Assembly: GCF_947654165.1 (NCBI RefSeq)
Contig: NZ_CANTKB010000006.1
Coordinates: 71,854-135,853 of the forward strand
Source of the DNA: an uncultured Blautia sp.
Lineage (GTDB): Bacteria > Bacillota > Clostridia > Lachnospirales > Lachnospiraceae
Reading direction: 5' to 3'
DNA: 64,000 nucleotides
Shown piece by piece: positions 33,613-42,476 of the stretch (position 1 is its first letter; every line of letters starts with the position of its first letter). The translations under genes and the position numbers were made by a program. The notes under the pieces were generated by a model. That model was not told the origin of the DNA, did no database searches, and was given only the letters and a program-made list of their open reading frames with translations.

Positions 33613-33673
33613 AGGGAGATTTTCTCCCTAACTAGATGGCATTAGGACAGAGATGTCTCTAATGCGTATCTAG
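33613..33673 (+). other. large palindrome upstream of mob genes: candidate oriT
   Basis: A GGGAGA/TCTCCC hairpin (about 33614-33628) is followed by an extended inverted repeat. CTAGAT (33632-33637) pairs with ATCTAG (33668-33673), and inside it GCATTAG pairs with CTAATGC and GACA with TGTC. Large inverted repeats next to the nick are typical of origins of transfer, and the relaxase operon begins 80 bp downstream. There is no T-run, so it is not a simple terminator. The nick site itself cannot be placed. Confidence 0.4.
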
Positions 33674-33752
33674 CCGTAAACCTAAGAGATTCAGACAGGC
33701 GTGTGGGTGGAAGAGATATACAAAACACGGATAAGGGAGGTGCAGGAAAGCA

Positions 33753-34274
33753 ATGGATAAAGAACTTACAATAATCGCAGAACCAGAGGAACTTATTGCC
33801 TGGGCAGACACATTTGATATCTTACTAAACCCTTCGATAGAAGATGCTGCAATTCTGCTTAACTATATGGAAGGACATGATTATGCCATTGGCATAGATT
33901 CAGATGGGAAGATGTACAGGCAGGATGTAGCTGAGGAGAATGGTGAAATTGAACCATACCCGATAGATGATGTTATAGATATTGTCTGTGAATGGAACTA
34001 TGAACTGATACTTGATGCGGAAGCACACAGGAGTGATCCAAAGGATTTTAACGACTATAACGAGTATCAGAGCAAGTATGAAAGTCTGAAAGCAGATGAA
34101 AAGAGACTGGACAGATTGTTTGATAAAACCTGTTATGGTAAGGAACTTATAGAAGTTGCTACAGAGCTTGCAGACAGGGTTATTGCCCAGCTGGGTAATA
34201 AAGAACTGGAAAAAGTTGCTGTAACAGTAGCAGAAGGAGTAAGAGAATACAGTACGGGTAAGAGAGGAAGGTGA
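33753..34274 (+). CDS. hypothetical acidic element protein
   Basis: 173 residues, MDKELTIIAEPEELIAWADT..., strongly acidic in the first 120 residues (YAIGIDSDGKMYRQDVAEEN) with a helical C-terminal half. There is no signal peptide, membrane segment or recognised motif. It is the first gene after the hairpin array and candidate oriT and is 4 nt from mobC, so it probably belongs to the mobilisation operon. DNA-mimic or relaxosome accessory roles would fit its charge but are speculation. Confidence 0.6.
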   Translation: MDKELTIIAEPEELIAWADTFDILLNPSIEDAAILLNYMEGHDYAIGIDSDGKMYRQDVAEENGEIEPYPIDDVIDIVCEWNYELILDAEAHRSDPKDFNDYNEYQSKYESLKADEKRLDRLFDKTCYGKELIEVATELADRVIAQLGNKELEKVAVTVAEGVREYSTGKRGR

Positions 34275-34278
34275 TCCT

Positions 34279-34611
34279 ATGGCGGATAAAGTTCATTGTA
34301 TAAGGAAAACACTAAGACTTATGCCACAGGAAGCGAAGGTACTTTCTGATAAGGCAAAGGCAAATGGAATGAATGAAGCCGAATATATCAGGCTTCTAAT
34401 CAGTCAGAAACCAAATGATTATCCGGAAGTAAGGAAACTTCTTAAAGAGCTTATCAATGAGATAAACCGAATCGGCATTAACATCAATCAGATTGTATTT
34501 AACAGCAATGCACAGCTGTATTCCAAGAAAGATAAGGAACAGCTTGTGGCATATATGAAAAAGCTGAATCAGTCTGTCAGCGAGGCGGTGGTAAAGATTG
34601 GCAATCAGTAA
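34279..34611 (+). CDS. mobC: MobC-like relaxosome accessory protein
   Basis: 110 residues: KTLRLMPQEAKVLSDKAKAN, then NEAEYIRLLISQKP and a C-terminal NEINRIGININQIVFNSNAQ, the MobC/NikA-type ribbon-helix-helix pattern. MobC proteins bind at oriT and help the relaxase reach single-stranded DNA. It overlaps the relaxase start by 14 nt, implying translational coupling. Confidence 0.85.
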   Translation: MADKVHCIRKTLRLMPQEAKVLSDKAKANGMNEAEYIRLLISQKPNDYPEVRKLLKELINEINRIGININQIVFNSNAQLYSKKDKEQLVAYMKKLNQSVSEAVVKIGNQ

Positions 34612-36040
34612 GATACTTCACATGAAGGACAGCGGGAATTCTTTTCATGCAAGGCATTTGAAACGGGCACTGGATTATGTGATGAATCCTGAGAAAACTC
34701 AGAGAGGAAGACTTGTGGGAGCTGTTAACTGTCAGGCAGATATGGCTTTTGAACAGATGATGGATACAAAGAAGCAGTTTGGAAAAACAGACAAGCGACA
34801 GGGGTATCACATCATTCTTTCCTTCAAAGAGGATGAGGTGGAACCGGACAGGGCTTTTGAGATAACACAGAAGTTTGTAGCAGAATATCTTGGCGATGCC
34901 TATGAAGCGGTATTTGTGGTTCATGATAATACAGACCATGTTCATTCACACATTGTATTTAACAGTGTAAGCTTTGTGGATGGGAAAAAGTATCGCTACG
35001 AGAAAGGTGACTGGGCAAAGTATATCCAGCCGATTACCAATAAGCTGTGTCAGGAGTATGGTCTTTCCATTATAGATGTGGAGGATGGCAGCAAAGAGAA
35101 ACAGCACGAGAATTATAAGGATTGGAGCGAATATCGTGAAGGCAGCTTTGTGTGGGCAGATATGATAAAAAGAGATTTGGATGCCTGCATTTTACAGGCA
35201 AATGATTTCAGAGGATTTCTGGAACTGCTGTCGGAAAAAGGATATGAGGTCAAGCAGGGAAAGTATCTGGCAGTCAGACCACAGGGGATGACAAGATTCA
35301 GAAGATGTAAGACTCTTGGCGAGAATTATTCACAGGAAGCTATTGTGGAGCGTATTGCTAAGGAAGATTTATCTTTTTACCAGTCACAGAATGAGGAAAA
35401 GCAGGCAGCGATAGTAAAGTGCTATGTCAAAAGATACCGCAGGGCGAAGATGTCAGGTTTGCAGAAAAGATATTATGCAAAGCTTTACCGGATTGGAAAG
35501 CTGAAAAAGAAGCCATACAGTCAGGTATGGAAGTATAAGGATGATATCCGAAAGATGCATAAGCTGCAGGAGCAGTATCTATTTCTGGTAAGGCATAAGA
35601 TTGAGAGTGCGGAAGAACTTGTTTCGGTACTTGATAATCTGACGGATAAGAAAAAAGAAGCATCAAAGGAAAAGAGTAAGACCTATAAGGCTAAGGAAAG
35701 ATTCAAAGATATTTTTGACAAGGCTGAACAGATCCGGGGGCTTGATGATGCGGAATCGTGTTATCAGAGTGGGGATACCTTCTTTGAAGATGAGCACAAT
35801 GCATGGGAAAGGCTTAACACTGAGCTTCTGGCACAGGGATACAGTGTGGAAGAGGTCGAGAGTCTTAGAAAAAAATATGAGAGCAAGTATGCACAGGACT
35901 GTAAGGCAGAACGGGCGGTATCAAAGGAACTTAATCTTGGAAGATCAATATGGAAGGAACTTACGGTATCAGCTTCGGCAGAAGAGAAGCAGTATGACAA
36001 AGAAACAATAAGAGACAGAAAAGAACAGCCGGTACGTTAG
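34598..36040 (+). CDS. relaxase / mobilisation nuclease (MOBP-type, Tn1549-like)
   Basis: 480 residues. The best start is TTG 34598 (MAISKILHMKDSG, matching relaxase N-termini), inside the end of mobC and behind GAGGCGGTGG; ATG 34622 would cut off the first strand. The catalytic-Tyr region is RALDYVMNPEKT (Tyr near 29). The metal-binding triad lies in HDNTDHVHSHIVFNS near residue 108. The C-terminal half (about 230-480) is basic and helical. It nicks oriT and pilots the DNA strand. A hairpin terminator overlaps the last codons. Confidence 0.9.
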   Translation: MAISKILHMKDSGNSFHARHLKRALDYVMNPEKTQRGRLVGAVNCQADMAFEQMMDTKKQFGKTDKRQGYHIILSFKEDEVEPDRAFEITQKFVAEYLGDAYEAVFVVHDNTDHVHSHIVFNSVSFVDGKKYRYEKGDWAKYIQPITNKLCQEYGLSIIDVEDGSKEKQHENYKDWSEYREGSFVWADMIKRDLDACILQANDFRGFLELLSEKGYEVKQGKYLAVRPQGMTRFRRCKTLGENYSQEAIVERIAKEDLSFYQSQNEEKQAAIVKCYVKRYRRAKMSGLQKRYYAKLYRIGKLKKKPYSQVWKYKDDIRKMHKLQEQYLFLVRHKIESAEELVSVLDNLTDKKKEASKEKSKTYKAKERFKDIFDKAEQIRGLDDAESCYQSGDTFFEDEHNAWERLNTELLAQGYSVEEVESLRKKYESKYAQDCKAERAVSKELNLGRSIWKELTVSASAEEKQYDKETIRDRKEQPVR

Positions 36041-36051
36041 GCTGTTTTTTT
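36024..36051 (+). terminator. terminator overlapping the relaxase 3' end
   Basis: AACAGCC (36024-36030) pairs with GGCTGTT (36040-36046) followed by a T-run. It occupies the last codons and stop of the relaxase gene, so transfer genes downstream must be reached by read-through or a new promoter. Confidence 0.72.
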
Positions 36052-36069
36052 AGTGGTTAGGAGGCATAT

Positions 36070-37254
36070 ATGGAAGAAAAAAGAGAGCCATTAAGTGAAA
36101 TGGCGATTGAGAGAAAGATACAGATTCTTCGTAATAAGCATATGGACAGTGAGGTTATTGCTCTTGTCAAAAGCGATTATGAATATGGACTGACTGATGA
36201 TGAAATCGGTCTGTATCTTAACAAAAGTTATGACATTGAGCAGATGAAGGTGTTATCAAAATGTCTGCATAAGGGTGTATCAGAAGAGTTGTTAACGCTG
36301 CTGAAAGATAGCAGGATGGCAGCACCTAAGATGCAGACAGCATTGGATTACTATGAAAAAGGTGTGCCGATTGATGCAATCAGAGAGGTAGTCCAAAAAG
36401 ATGATACGGCAGTAAACATGCGCAGGATGTTTGATGTGGTATTAGAAAAGCTTAATAAAGCCAAAGAGCAGATGCCACAGGATTTAGAGTATGTGAAAAG
36501 TCTTGTAGCTCAGATGGATGAAGTGGTTGAAAAGATCAATCACCAGAATGAAAGGTATGATGCCTTGAATAAGAAGCTTTCTGAAATAGAAACTTCCAAA
36601 GATGATGAGGAAGTCAGGGAGCGTCTGGTCAAGGAGAACCAGGATAAGGATGCTCTTATCAACAGTCAGCAGAATGAACTGAATAAGGCAAGCAGTACGA
36701 TTGCAAGACTCAGGGATGATATTGAGAAAAAGGATAAGGAGATGAAGCGTATGGGAGACAGAATAGAGTCATTGGAAGATAAGATCATAAGTGTTGCCAC
36801 AGAGAATAAGAAAGAGGCAGAAAGTAAGGCAGAGCTGCAGGAAAGCCAGTCCGTACCACAGGCAGATAAAAAGATGGTTGATACAGTTGCAGTTCCGCAG
36901 AATATGCAGGCTGTGGCAAATGGAATTCCGGTCTATTATCAGATTCCGGTAGTTGATGGTACTGGAAATGTGGTGCAGAGACTTCCGATTGAGCGAAGTG
37001 TGAGAAAGAGCAGCAACAGCGGAGTGGCAAGCCTTTTTGCAAGACTGTCATTTAAGAAAAAGTCAAGAGCAGACATTGTAAAGCTGGTTGCATCGGGAGA
37101 CCTTGTTCCGGCGCAGCTTGTGCAGATTAAGAGTGCAATAGAAAAGGGACTTACTGAGTCACAGCTTGTAGAGCTTATAAACAACAACATTTCAGCGGAA
37201 AAGATGAAGGAGATCATTGAGATTGCTGTGCTTGAAAACAGCATGGCAGATTAG
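36070..37254 (+). CDS. coiled-coil element protein of unknown function
   Basis: 394 residues. The N-terminal 130 are helical repeats (KIQILRNKHMDSEVIALVKS; GLTDDEIGLYLNKSYDIEQM). A long coiled coil follows (about 135-265: EKINHQNERYDALNKKLSEI and following). A linker near 280-310 contains GIPVYYQIPVVDGTGNVVQR, and a C-terminal helical domain has SRADIVKLVASGDLVPAQLV. No enzyme motif is present. It lies between relaxase and coupling-protein genes, as similar proteins do in CTn-type elements; a structural role in the transfer complex is inference. Confidence 0.65.
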   Translation: MEEKREPLSEMAIERKIQILRNKHMDSEVIALVKSDYEYGLTDDEIGLYLNKSYDIEQMKVLSKCLHKGVSEELLTLLKDSRMAAPKMQTALDYYEKGVPIDAIREVVQKDDTAVNMRRMFDVVLEKLNKAKEQMPQDLEYVKSLVAQMDEVVEKINHQNERYDALNKKLSEIETSKDDEEVRERLVKENQDKDALINSQQNELNKASSTIARLRDDIEKKDKEMKRMGDRIESLEDKIISVATENKKEAESKAELQESQSVPQADKKMVDTVAVPQNMQAVANGIPVYYQIPVVDGTGNVVQRLPIERSVRKSSNSGVASLFARLSFKKKSRADIVKLVASGDLVPAQLVQIKSAIEKGLTESQLVELINNNISAEKMKEIIEIAVLENSMAD

Positions 37255-37263
37255 GAGGAACTT

Positions 37264-37668
37264 ATGAATTTAGCAGTAGTAAATGAAGCAGTAACAGAGA
37301 TGAATGGTGTGGAGCATCAGTTTACAGAGGAAGAGAAAAACTTTGTTGTCCAGTTCGCATTCAGAAGTGGCAGCAAGGAAGACACGATTTCTCTTATTGA
37401 AGCTTTGGCACATTCAGCGGCTAAGGCTGAGTCGGACGAGATTATGGTCACATACAGGTCTAAATATGATATGAAGCCTGCATGGGTGGAACAGGTGGAA
37501 AACCTGCTTGTGGCACTTGAAATGTATCGTATCGAGGAGGAGAAAGCAATCAATCATCTGGCAGATATTTTGACTGCTTATGGTATTGATGTATCAGCCG
37601 AGGAAATCCGTACTACAGAGACAGAAACGCTTAAAACAACAGTCAGAGAGAAAGTGGAGGTGCGATAA
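37264..37668 (+). CDS. hypothetical element protein
   Basis: 134 residues, MNLAVVNEAVTEMNGVEHQF..., acidic and helical, with no recognised motif. Ribosome site AGGAGGAACTT. Its stop overlaps the next gene's ATG by one base (TAATG), suggesting coupled translation with the PcfB-like protein. Confidence 0.62.
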   Translation: MNLAVVNEAVTEMNGVEHQFTEEEKNFVVQFAFRSGSKEDTISLIEALAHSAAKAESDEIMVTYRSKYDMKPAWVEQVENLLVALEMYRIEEEKAINHLADILTAYGIDVSAEEIRTTETETLKTTVREKVEVR

Positions 37669-38786
37669 TGGCAGAAGAGATTCAGGAAGCGGTGCAGATC
37701 ATCCGTGTAGCTTATGATGGCATTGAGATTGCCATGAAGGTAGGAAGCGGCGGCATTGCTGCCATGCAGAAGGCAATAGATTTCTTAAAAGGGATGCTTG
37801 ATTATGAAAAGTCACTTGGCAAGACATCCATGAGAAAGCTGATCTTAAAAGGTGGCGATTTACAGGTGTTACAGTTTAATACCGAAGATATGAAAAAGGT
37901 TGAAAAGATGGCAAAGAAGTATGGAATCCTGTATTCGGTACTTCCAGACTGTAACAGGAAAGACGGACTGAGTGAGGTAATCTTTCATACAGAGGCAGTT
38001 CCCCGTGTGAATATGATGATACAGAAGCTCAAGTTTGGTAAGATTGCTACATTTGACGATTATCTGAAGAATGGAGATGAAAAATCCCTTGGCAAGCTGA
38101 TGGATTTTTTGAAGAAACAGCAGGGAAACGAGAAAAGCCACACGATAGAAGGGGATAGGGTTAATACCGCTATTGACGGACTGATCGAAAAGGTCGGAAT
38201 GTTTGCAATGGAAAAGAAAGCTATCAGTGTGGATCAGATCAAGGAGAATTTCAGTATCAATGGTGAGCAGGCTGAAAGTGTTATCAAACAGCTTGAGACA
38301 ATCGGTGTGCTTGGCAGCAAGAATGAGGATGGCACCCATACAGTCATGATGGACAAGGATGCATTTATCAACCGTGTCAGAGGCTATCAGGACCTTGCTG
38401 AGAGAATGAGGGCAGTTGCAGCATCAAAAAATGCGAACCTGTCAGATGTGACAATCAGCAAGAAGCTGATTATCGAAGAAAATGACCATGCTGTTAAGAC
38501 CAGAGTTCCCGGCACATGGGGAGAAGAGGCAAGATATGTATGGCTCCGTAAGGAAAACATCATGGAGATTCATGGTGGAAAGACAATGCTTACCTTCCTT
38601 GATTCAACAAAGGATTATAAGCTCTACGATGAGCAGAATCGTGTGGTGACAACCCAGAAAGGAACCGAGCTTTATACTCACTACGACAAGGTGGAGTCAT
38701 CTGTCAGGGAGCGTTACGAGAAAGTGCAGAAGCAGCAGAAAAAGACCACACAGAAGAAAACTGTTACCACAAAGAAAGCGAGGTAG
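37668..38786 (+). CDS. PcfB-like (DUF3801) conjugation protein with extended C-terminus
   Basis: 372 residues. The first 150 match the PcfB/DUF3801 type: KSLGKTSMRKLILKGGDLQV, then KKYGILYSVLPDCNRKDGLS and VIFHTEAVPRVNMMIQ. PcfB proteins work with the VirD4-type coupling protein to bring relaxosomes to the channel, and the coupling-protein gene follows 6 nt later. The remaining 200 residues include a winged-helix-like part (FSINGEQAESVIKQLETIGV) and a Lys/Gln-rich tail. The length exceeds that of classic PcfB, so this looks like a fusion with an extra DNA-binding module. Confidence 0.75.
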   Translation: MAEEIQEAVQIIRVAYDGIEIAMKVGSGGIAAMQKAIDFLKGMLDYEKSLGKTSMRKLILKGGDLQVLQFNTEDMKKVEKMAKKYGILYSVLPDCNRKDGLSEVIFHTEAVPRVNMMIQKLKFGKIATFDDYLKNGDEKSLGKLMDFLKKQQGNEKSHTIEGDRVNTAIDGLIEKVGMFAMEKKAISVDQIKENFSINGEQAESVIKQLETIGVLGSKNEDGTHTVMMDKDAFINRVRGYQDLAERMRAVAASKNANLSDVTISKKLIIEENDHAVKTRVPGTWGEEARYVWLRKENIMEIHGGKTMLTFLDSTKDYKLYDEQNRVVTTQKGTELYTHYDKVESSVRERYEKVQKQQKKTTQKKTVTTKKAR

Positions 38787-38792
38787 CAGCCT

Positions 38793-40988
38793 ATGCAGAC
38801 AACAAAGAAAAAGCCGTCACTGATATTCATCCTTGTGGGTGCAGTGTTAGCAGGGTATCTTGGTTATCTGATAAATGGTGCGTGGACGGAAGGGATTGCC
38901 TTTAATGAATTTATGGACAGATTCAATGAAGTATGTGCTGTTCCTTTTGCCAATTATTACAATTCCAATACAGTAAAAGCAGTAGCCATTGCATTAGGTA
39001 TCTATGCGATGGCTATTGTCATGTATTACACCAGTCAGAGAAACTATATGCCTGGCAAAGAATTTGGTACGGCAAGATTTGAAAACCCGAAGCAGGTCAA
39101 CAAGATACTTGCAGATAAGGATGAAAATTTCAACCGGATACTCAGCCAGAATGTGAAGATGTCGCTGGATTTCAGGAGACTCAAGCTCAATGGAAATATC
39201 CTTATCTGTGGTGGTTCCGGAGCAGGAAAAACATTTTATGAAGTAAAGCCGAATCTGATGCAGATGCCGCATAACTGTTCCTTTATCTGTACCGATCCAA
39301 AGGGAGAAATCCTTAGAAGCTGCGGGCAGATGTTAAAAAATAACGGATATAACCTGAAAGTCATTAATCTGTTAGAGATGGATAAATCAGACTGTTACAA
39401 TCCATTTTCCTATATCAGAGAGGAAACAGATGTGGTCAAGCTGATTACAAACCTTATCAGCAATACGACACCAAAGGGAGCGACACCAAGTGATCCGTTC
39501 TGGGAAAAAGCGGAAGGATTGTTCTTACAGGCTATCTTTTATTATGTGTGGCTGGAGGTACAGCCGGCAAAGAGAAACTTTGAGACAGTACTTAAACTTC
39601 TTGGAGAGGCAGAGGTTACAGAGCAGGGGAAGGCATCAAAGCTGGATGTGCGTATGAAGTTTTTAGAGGAAAGTTCCCCACTCGGAGCCAATCATCCGGC
39701 AGTCAAGCAGTACAACAAATGTATGAGAGGTGCAGGAGATACCGTCCGTTCCATTATCATCAGTGCCAACTCAAGACTTGCATTTCTTGAAAATAAGCAG
39801 GTTTTACGATTACTCTCCAAAGATGAGCTTAATCTGTCCGATATCGGTATTGGTGTAAACGGAGATGGGGAGACAAAGACAGCACTCTTTTGTGTAATCC
39901 CGGATAGTGACAAATCCTATAACTTTATTATCGGTATGTTATACACGCAGATATTTCAGGAATTGTACTATCAGGCAGACTTTAATTGTGGTGGAAGGCT
40001 GCCAATCCATGTGACATTTATGTTAGATGAATTTGCGAATGTCGCATTGCCAGATGACTTCTGTTCACTGTTATCGACAATGCGAAGCCGTGAGATTTCA
40101 AGTATTATCATTATTCAGAACTTTGCCCAGTTAAAAGCACTTTTTAAAGATACCTGGGAGACAATTCCCGGCAACTGCGATACGTTCATCTATCTCGGTG
40201 GAAACGAGCAGAGTACGCATAAGTATGTGTCAGAGCTGCTTGGAAAAGGTACGATTGATAAGAAGTCAAGTGGAGAAACAAAGGGCAGACAGGGAAGCTC
40301 TTCAAGAAACTATGATGTATTAGGCAGAGAATTGTTTACACCCGATGAAGTCAGAAAGCTGGATAATAAGAAATGTATTATCTTTATCCGTGGTTTTGAT
40401 CCTATCATGGACAATAAGTTCATACCGTTCAATCATTCGATGTTTAACCAGACAGCAGATGGCAAGGGAGAGCCTTATGTTCATCAGATAAGAGGAGCAG
40501 ATAATCTTATCGGTCCGCCATTTGAGATTCTTTCAGACAAGGCAGTTAAGTATTATGAAAAGCTGAGGGATAAGGGCGAGAATGTGTATATAGATTCTCT
40601 TACCTATGAGCAGTTTATGATGCTTGGCGATGCGGAATTAAGCAGAAGATTCTCTATGCAGGATGAAGCAGAGCAGAAAGCAAAGATTGACAGGGAACAG
40701 GCAAATGAGCTTGAGTATGTCGATGAATCGCAGAAGTCGGAAGCAACAGAAAGTGCCAATGCTTCTAGTGGAAGTGCTGGTGCTAAACCTGTAAGGAATC
40801 CTGAGAGGGAAAAGCCTAAATGGGAGGATACCATCACAAATCGAATGCTGCACTGGTCGTATACACCGGAGCAAAAGGAAGAAGTGAAGAAAGCACTTGC
40901 CGCAGGAGTTCCGAAAGCAACGATTCTTACTTACTTCTATCCTGAGGTTACTGTGGAGAAGATGAGTTCATATCGGAAGAAGCATTAA
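38793..40988 (+). CDS. VirD4/TraG-type coupling ATPase
   Basis: 731 residues. Two membrane segments lie at about 8-28 and 60-80. Walker A is CGGSGAGKTFYE near residue 140 and Walker B-like HVTFMLDEFANVALPDDF is near 405, with the NTPase core ending near 560 (DNKKCIIFIRGFDPIMDNKF). The C-terminal 120 residues are charged and end in a helical FYPEVTVEKMSSYRKKH. Coupling proteins deliver the relaxase-DNA complex to the type IV channel. Ala/Ser-rich stretch near 645-665 marks the domain boundary. Confidence 0.93.
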   Translation: MQTTKKKPSLIFILVGAVLAGYLGYLINGAWTEGIAFNEFMDRFNEVCAVPFANYYNSNTVKAVAIALGIYAMAIVMYYTSQRNYMPGKEFGTARFENPKQVNKILADKDENFNRILSQNVKMSLDFRRLKLNGNILICGGSGAGKTFYEVKPNLMQMPHNCSFICTDPKGEILRSCGQMLKNNGYNLKVINLLEMDKSDCYNPFSYIREETDVVKLITNLISNTTPKGATPSDPFWEKAEGLFLQAIFYYVWLEVQPAKRNFETVLKLLGEAEVTEQGKASKLDVRMKFLEESSPLGANHPAVKQYNKCMRGAGDTVRSIIISANSRLAFLENKQVLRLLSKDELNLSDIGIGVNGDGETKTALFCVIPDSDKSYNFIIGMLYTQIFQELYYQADFNCGGRLPIHVTFMLDEFANVALPDDFCSLLSTMRSREISSIIIIQNFAQLKALFKDTWETIPGNCDTFIYLGGNEQSTHKYVSELLGKGTIDKKSSGETKGRQGSSSRNYDVLGRELFTPDEVRKLDNKKCIIFIRGFDPIMDNKFIPFNHSMFNQTADGKGEPYVHQIRGADNLIGPPFEILSDKAVKYYEKLRDKGENVYIDSLTYEQFMMLGDAELSRRFSMQDEAEQKAKIDREQANELEYVDESQKSEATESANASSGSAGAKPVRNPEREKPKWEDTITNRMLHWSYTPEQKEEVKKALAAGVPKATILTYFYPEVTVEKMSSYRKKH

Positions 40989-41094
40989 ATGATATCGCAT
41001 AGGCACAGGAAATGTGGTATACTGTGCCTATGTAAAAAGAATGTGTTTTACAAATCGGAATTGACCGAATAAGTTAATCGTGCCATATGGCTTG
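40989..41094 (+). other. gene-free leader with hairpin, before the riboswitch
   Basis: CATAGGCACAG (40998-41008) pairs perfectly with CTGTGCCTATG (41022-41032). The T-run lies on the minus-strand side, so as a terminator it would work best against antisense transcription. TTGACC at 41061-41066 with CATATG 17 nt on is a weak promoter candidate for the yjdF cargo. Confidence 0.4.
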
Positions 41095-41210
41095 ATTATA
41101 AATACAAAGATAAAAACGCAATGTACATTAAAAATGTACTAGAGCTGGTAGGTAGCCCAGCCGTCCTATGCAAATAGGGTAAGTAACCTGCCCCTCCGGG
41201 TTGTCCATTC
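41095..41210 (+). promoter_or_regulatory. yjdF riboswitch
   Basis: Directly upstream of a yjdF gene there is a conserved-looking leader: AAAAACGCAATGTACA, then a GTACA/TGTAC hairpin, GAGCTGGTAGGTAGCCCAGC, CCTAT/ATAGG (41165-41178) and AACC/GGTT. This is the arrangement I associate with the yjdF RNA motif, reported to bind diverse azaaromatic compounds. The assignment rests on gene context and remembered conserved segments, not a covariance search. The RNA ends about 30 nt before the ribosome site AGGAGG, compatible with translational control. Confidence 0.8.
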
Positions 41211-41240
41211 TTTGTTCAATTCATTTTAGGAGGGATTCTT

Positions 41241-41657
41241 ATGGACAAAGCAAGTGGAAAACTGACGGTATATTTTGAAGAACCATTTTGGGTAGGTGTA
41301 TTTGAACGTATTGAAGATGGTAAACTATCTGTGGCGAAGGTAACATTTGGTGCAGAACCAAAGGATTACGAAGTGCAGGAATATATTCAAAAATACTATT
41401 TCAGTTTGAAATTCAGTCCGGCTGTTGAAACTGTTGTAAAGGATATAAAAAGAAATCCGAAACGGATGCAGCGAGAAGCGAAAAAGCAGACGATGGAAAC
41501 AGGCATCGGCACAAAATCACAGCAGGCATTGAAATTACAGCAGGAACAGAACAAACAGGTGCGTAAAGAGAGAAGCCGCAAGAAAAAAGAGGCGGAAGAA
41601 CAGCGAATGTTTGAGTTGAAACAGCAAAAGAAAAGAGAAAAGCATAAGGGGCATTAA
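41241..41657 (+). CDS. yjdF: YjdF-family protein (DUF2992)
   Basis: 138 residues: GKLTVYFEEPFWVGVFERIE, then VAKVTFGAEPKDYEVQEYI and a very basic C-terminal helix (RKERSRKKKEAEEQRMFELK). This matches YjdF/DUF2992, whose molecular function is not known but whose gene is regulated by the yjdF riboswitch upstream. It is cargo: the gene order of the transfer operon is interrupted here, between coupling protein and Maff2. The ATG follows TTTTAGGAGGGATTC. Confidence 0.88.
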   Translation: MDKASGKLTVYFEEPFWVGVFERIEDGKLSVAKVTFGAEPKDYEVQEYIQKYYFSLKFSPAVETVVKDIKRNPKRMQREAKKQTMETGIGTKSQQALKLQQEQNKQVRKERSRKKKEAEEQRMFELKQQKKREKHKGH

Positions 41658-41754
41658 AGTCCCTTGGGCTTTTGCACAATTCGATATTTAACGGAGGAAT
41701 CATTATGTGTGGAATGACAACTGATTTATAAATAAAAATAAATCGGAGGTTTAT

Positions 41755-42228
41755 ATGAATTATTCAATAAGAGAATTAAAACGAGATGAAAATAAGATAT
41801 TAGATACTTTTTTATACGAGGCAATTTTTATTCCTGAGGGTGTTCCAGCACCGTCCAAAGACATCATTAACAAACCAGATTTGCAGGTATATGTAAAGGA
41901 CTTTGGTGAGAACAAGGGAGACTTATGTTTGGTTGCTCAAGTTGCGGATGAAATTGTTGGTGCTGTATGGGTTCGGATTATGAATGATTACGGTCATATA
42001 GATAATGAAACACCGTCTTTTGCAATTTCACTTCTTAAAGAGTATAGAAACTATGGTATCGGAACAGAATTAATGAAACAGATGCTAGTGAAATTAAAAC
42101 TAGAAGGATATAAACAAGCATCATTAGCTGTTCAAAAGATGAATTATGCTGTCCGTATGTATTGGAAGGTAGGATTTGAAATCATTGATGAAAATGATGA
42201 AGAATATATTATGATTTGTAAATTATAG
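41755..42228 (+). CDS. GNAT-family N-acetyltransferase
   Basis: 157 residues: NYSIRELKRDENKILDTFLY at the start, the acetyl-CoA loop SLLKEYRNYGIGTELMKQML near 95-115, and NYAVRMYWKVGFEIIDEND near the end, all standard GNAT features. The substrate is unknown. It is more AT-rich in codon use than the neighbouring transfer genes and follows yjdF, so both may have arrived together. A terminator closes the pair. Confidence 0.85.
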   Translation: MNYSIRELKRDENKILDTFLYEAIFIPEGVPAPSKDIINKPDLQVYVKDFGENKGDLCLVAQVADEIVGAVWVRIMNDYGHIDNETPSFAISLLKEYRNYGIGTELMKQMLVKLKLEGYKQASLAVQKMNYAVRMYWKVGFEIIDENDEEYIMICKL

Positions 42229-42283
42229 GAACTTTCAACTCCCAGTTTGTCTGACTCACAACAATTTAATATTAAACTAATAC

Positions 42284-42320
42284 AAGCACTTTAGCCAATA
42301 AAGGTTAAGGTGCTTTTTTT
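42284..42320 (+). terminator. terminator closing the yjdF/GNAT cargo
   Basis: AAGCACTTTAGCC (42284-42296) pairs with GGTTAAGGTGCTT (42303-42315, two G-U pairs) and is followed by T-rich sequence. Confidence 0.82.
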
Positions 42321-42341
42321 GCGCCTTGAAAGGAGGTGGTT

Positions 42342-42454
42342 GAAGCACACCACATCGGGGAAAGCCCGATTTAATCATTACAACAGGAATTGCCTGATCA
42401 TATAGAGTTACTTTTAACAGCCAGTTAGGGATTATCCCTGCTGGCTTATTTTTT
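42342..42454 (+). promoter_or_regulatory. hairpin-rich leader before the Maff2 gene
   Basis: Three successive hairpins: ATCGGG/CCCGAT, CAGG/CCTG, and AGCCAG/CTGGCT (42419-42446) with inner AGGGA/TCCCT. The third is followed by TTATTTTTTT, so it is terminator-like, 22 nt before the Maff2 start. Probably an attenuator governing the type IV channel genes (inference). Confidence 0.5.
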
Positions 42455-42476
42455 TATCGAAAAGGAGACAAACAAC

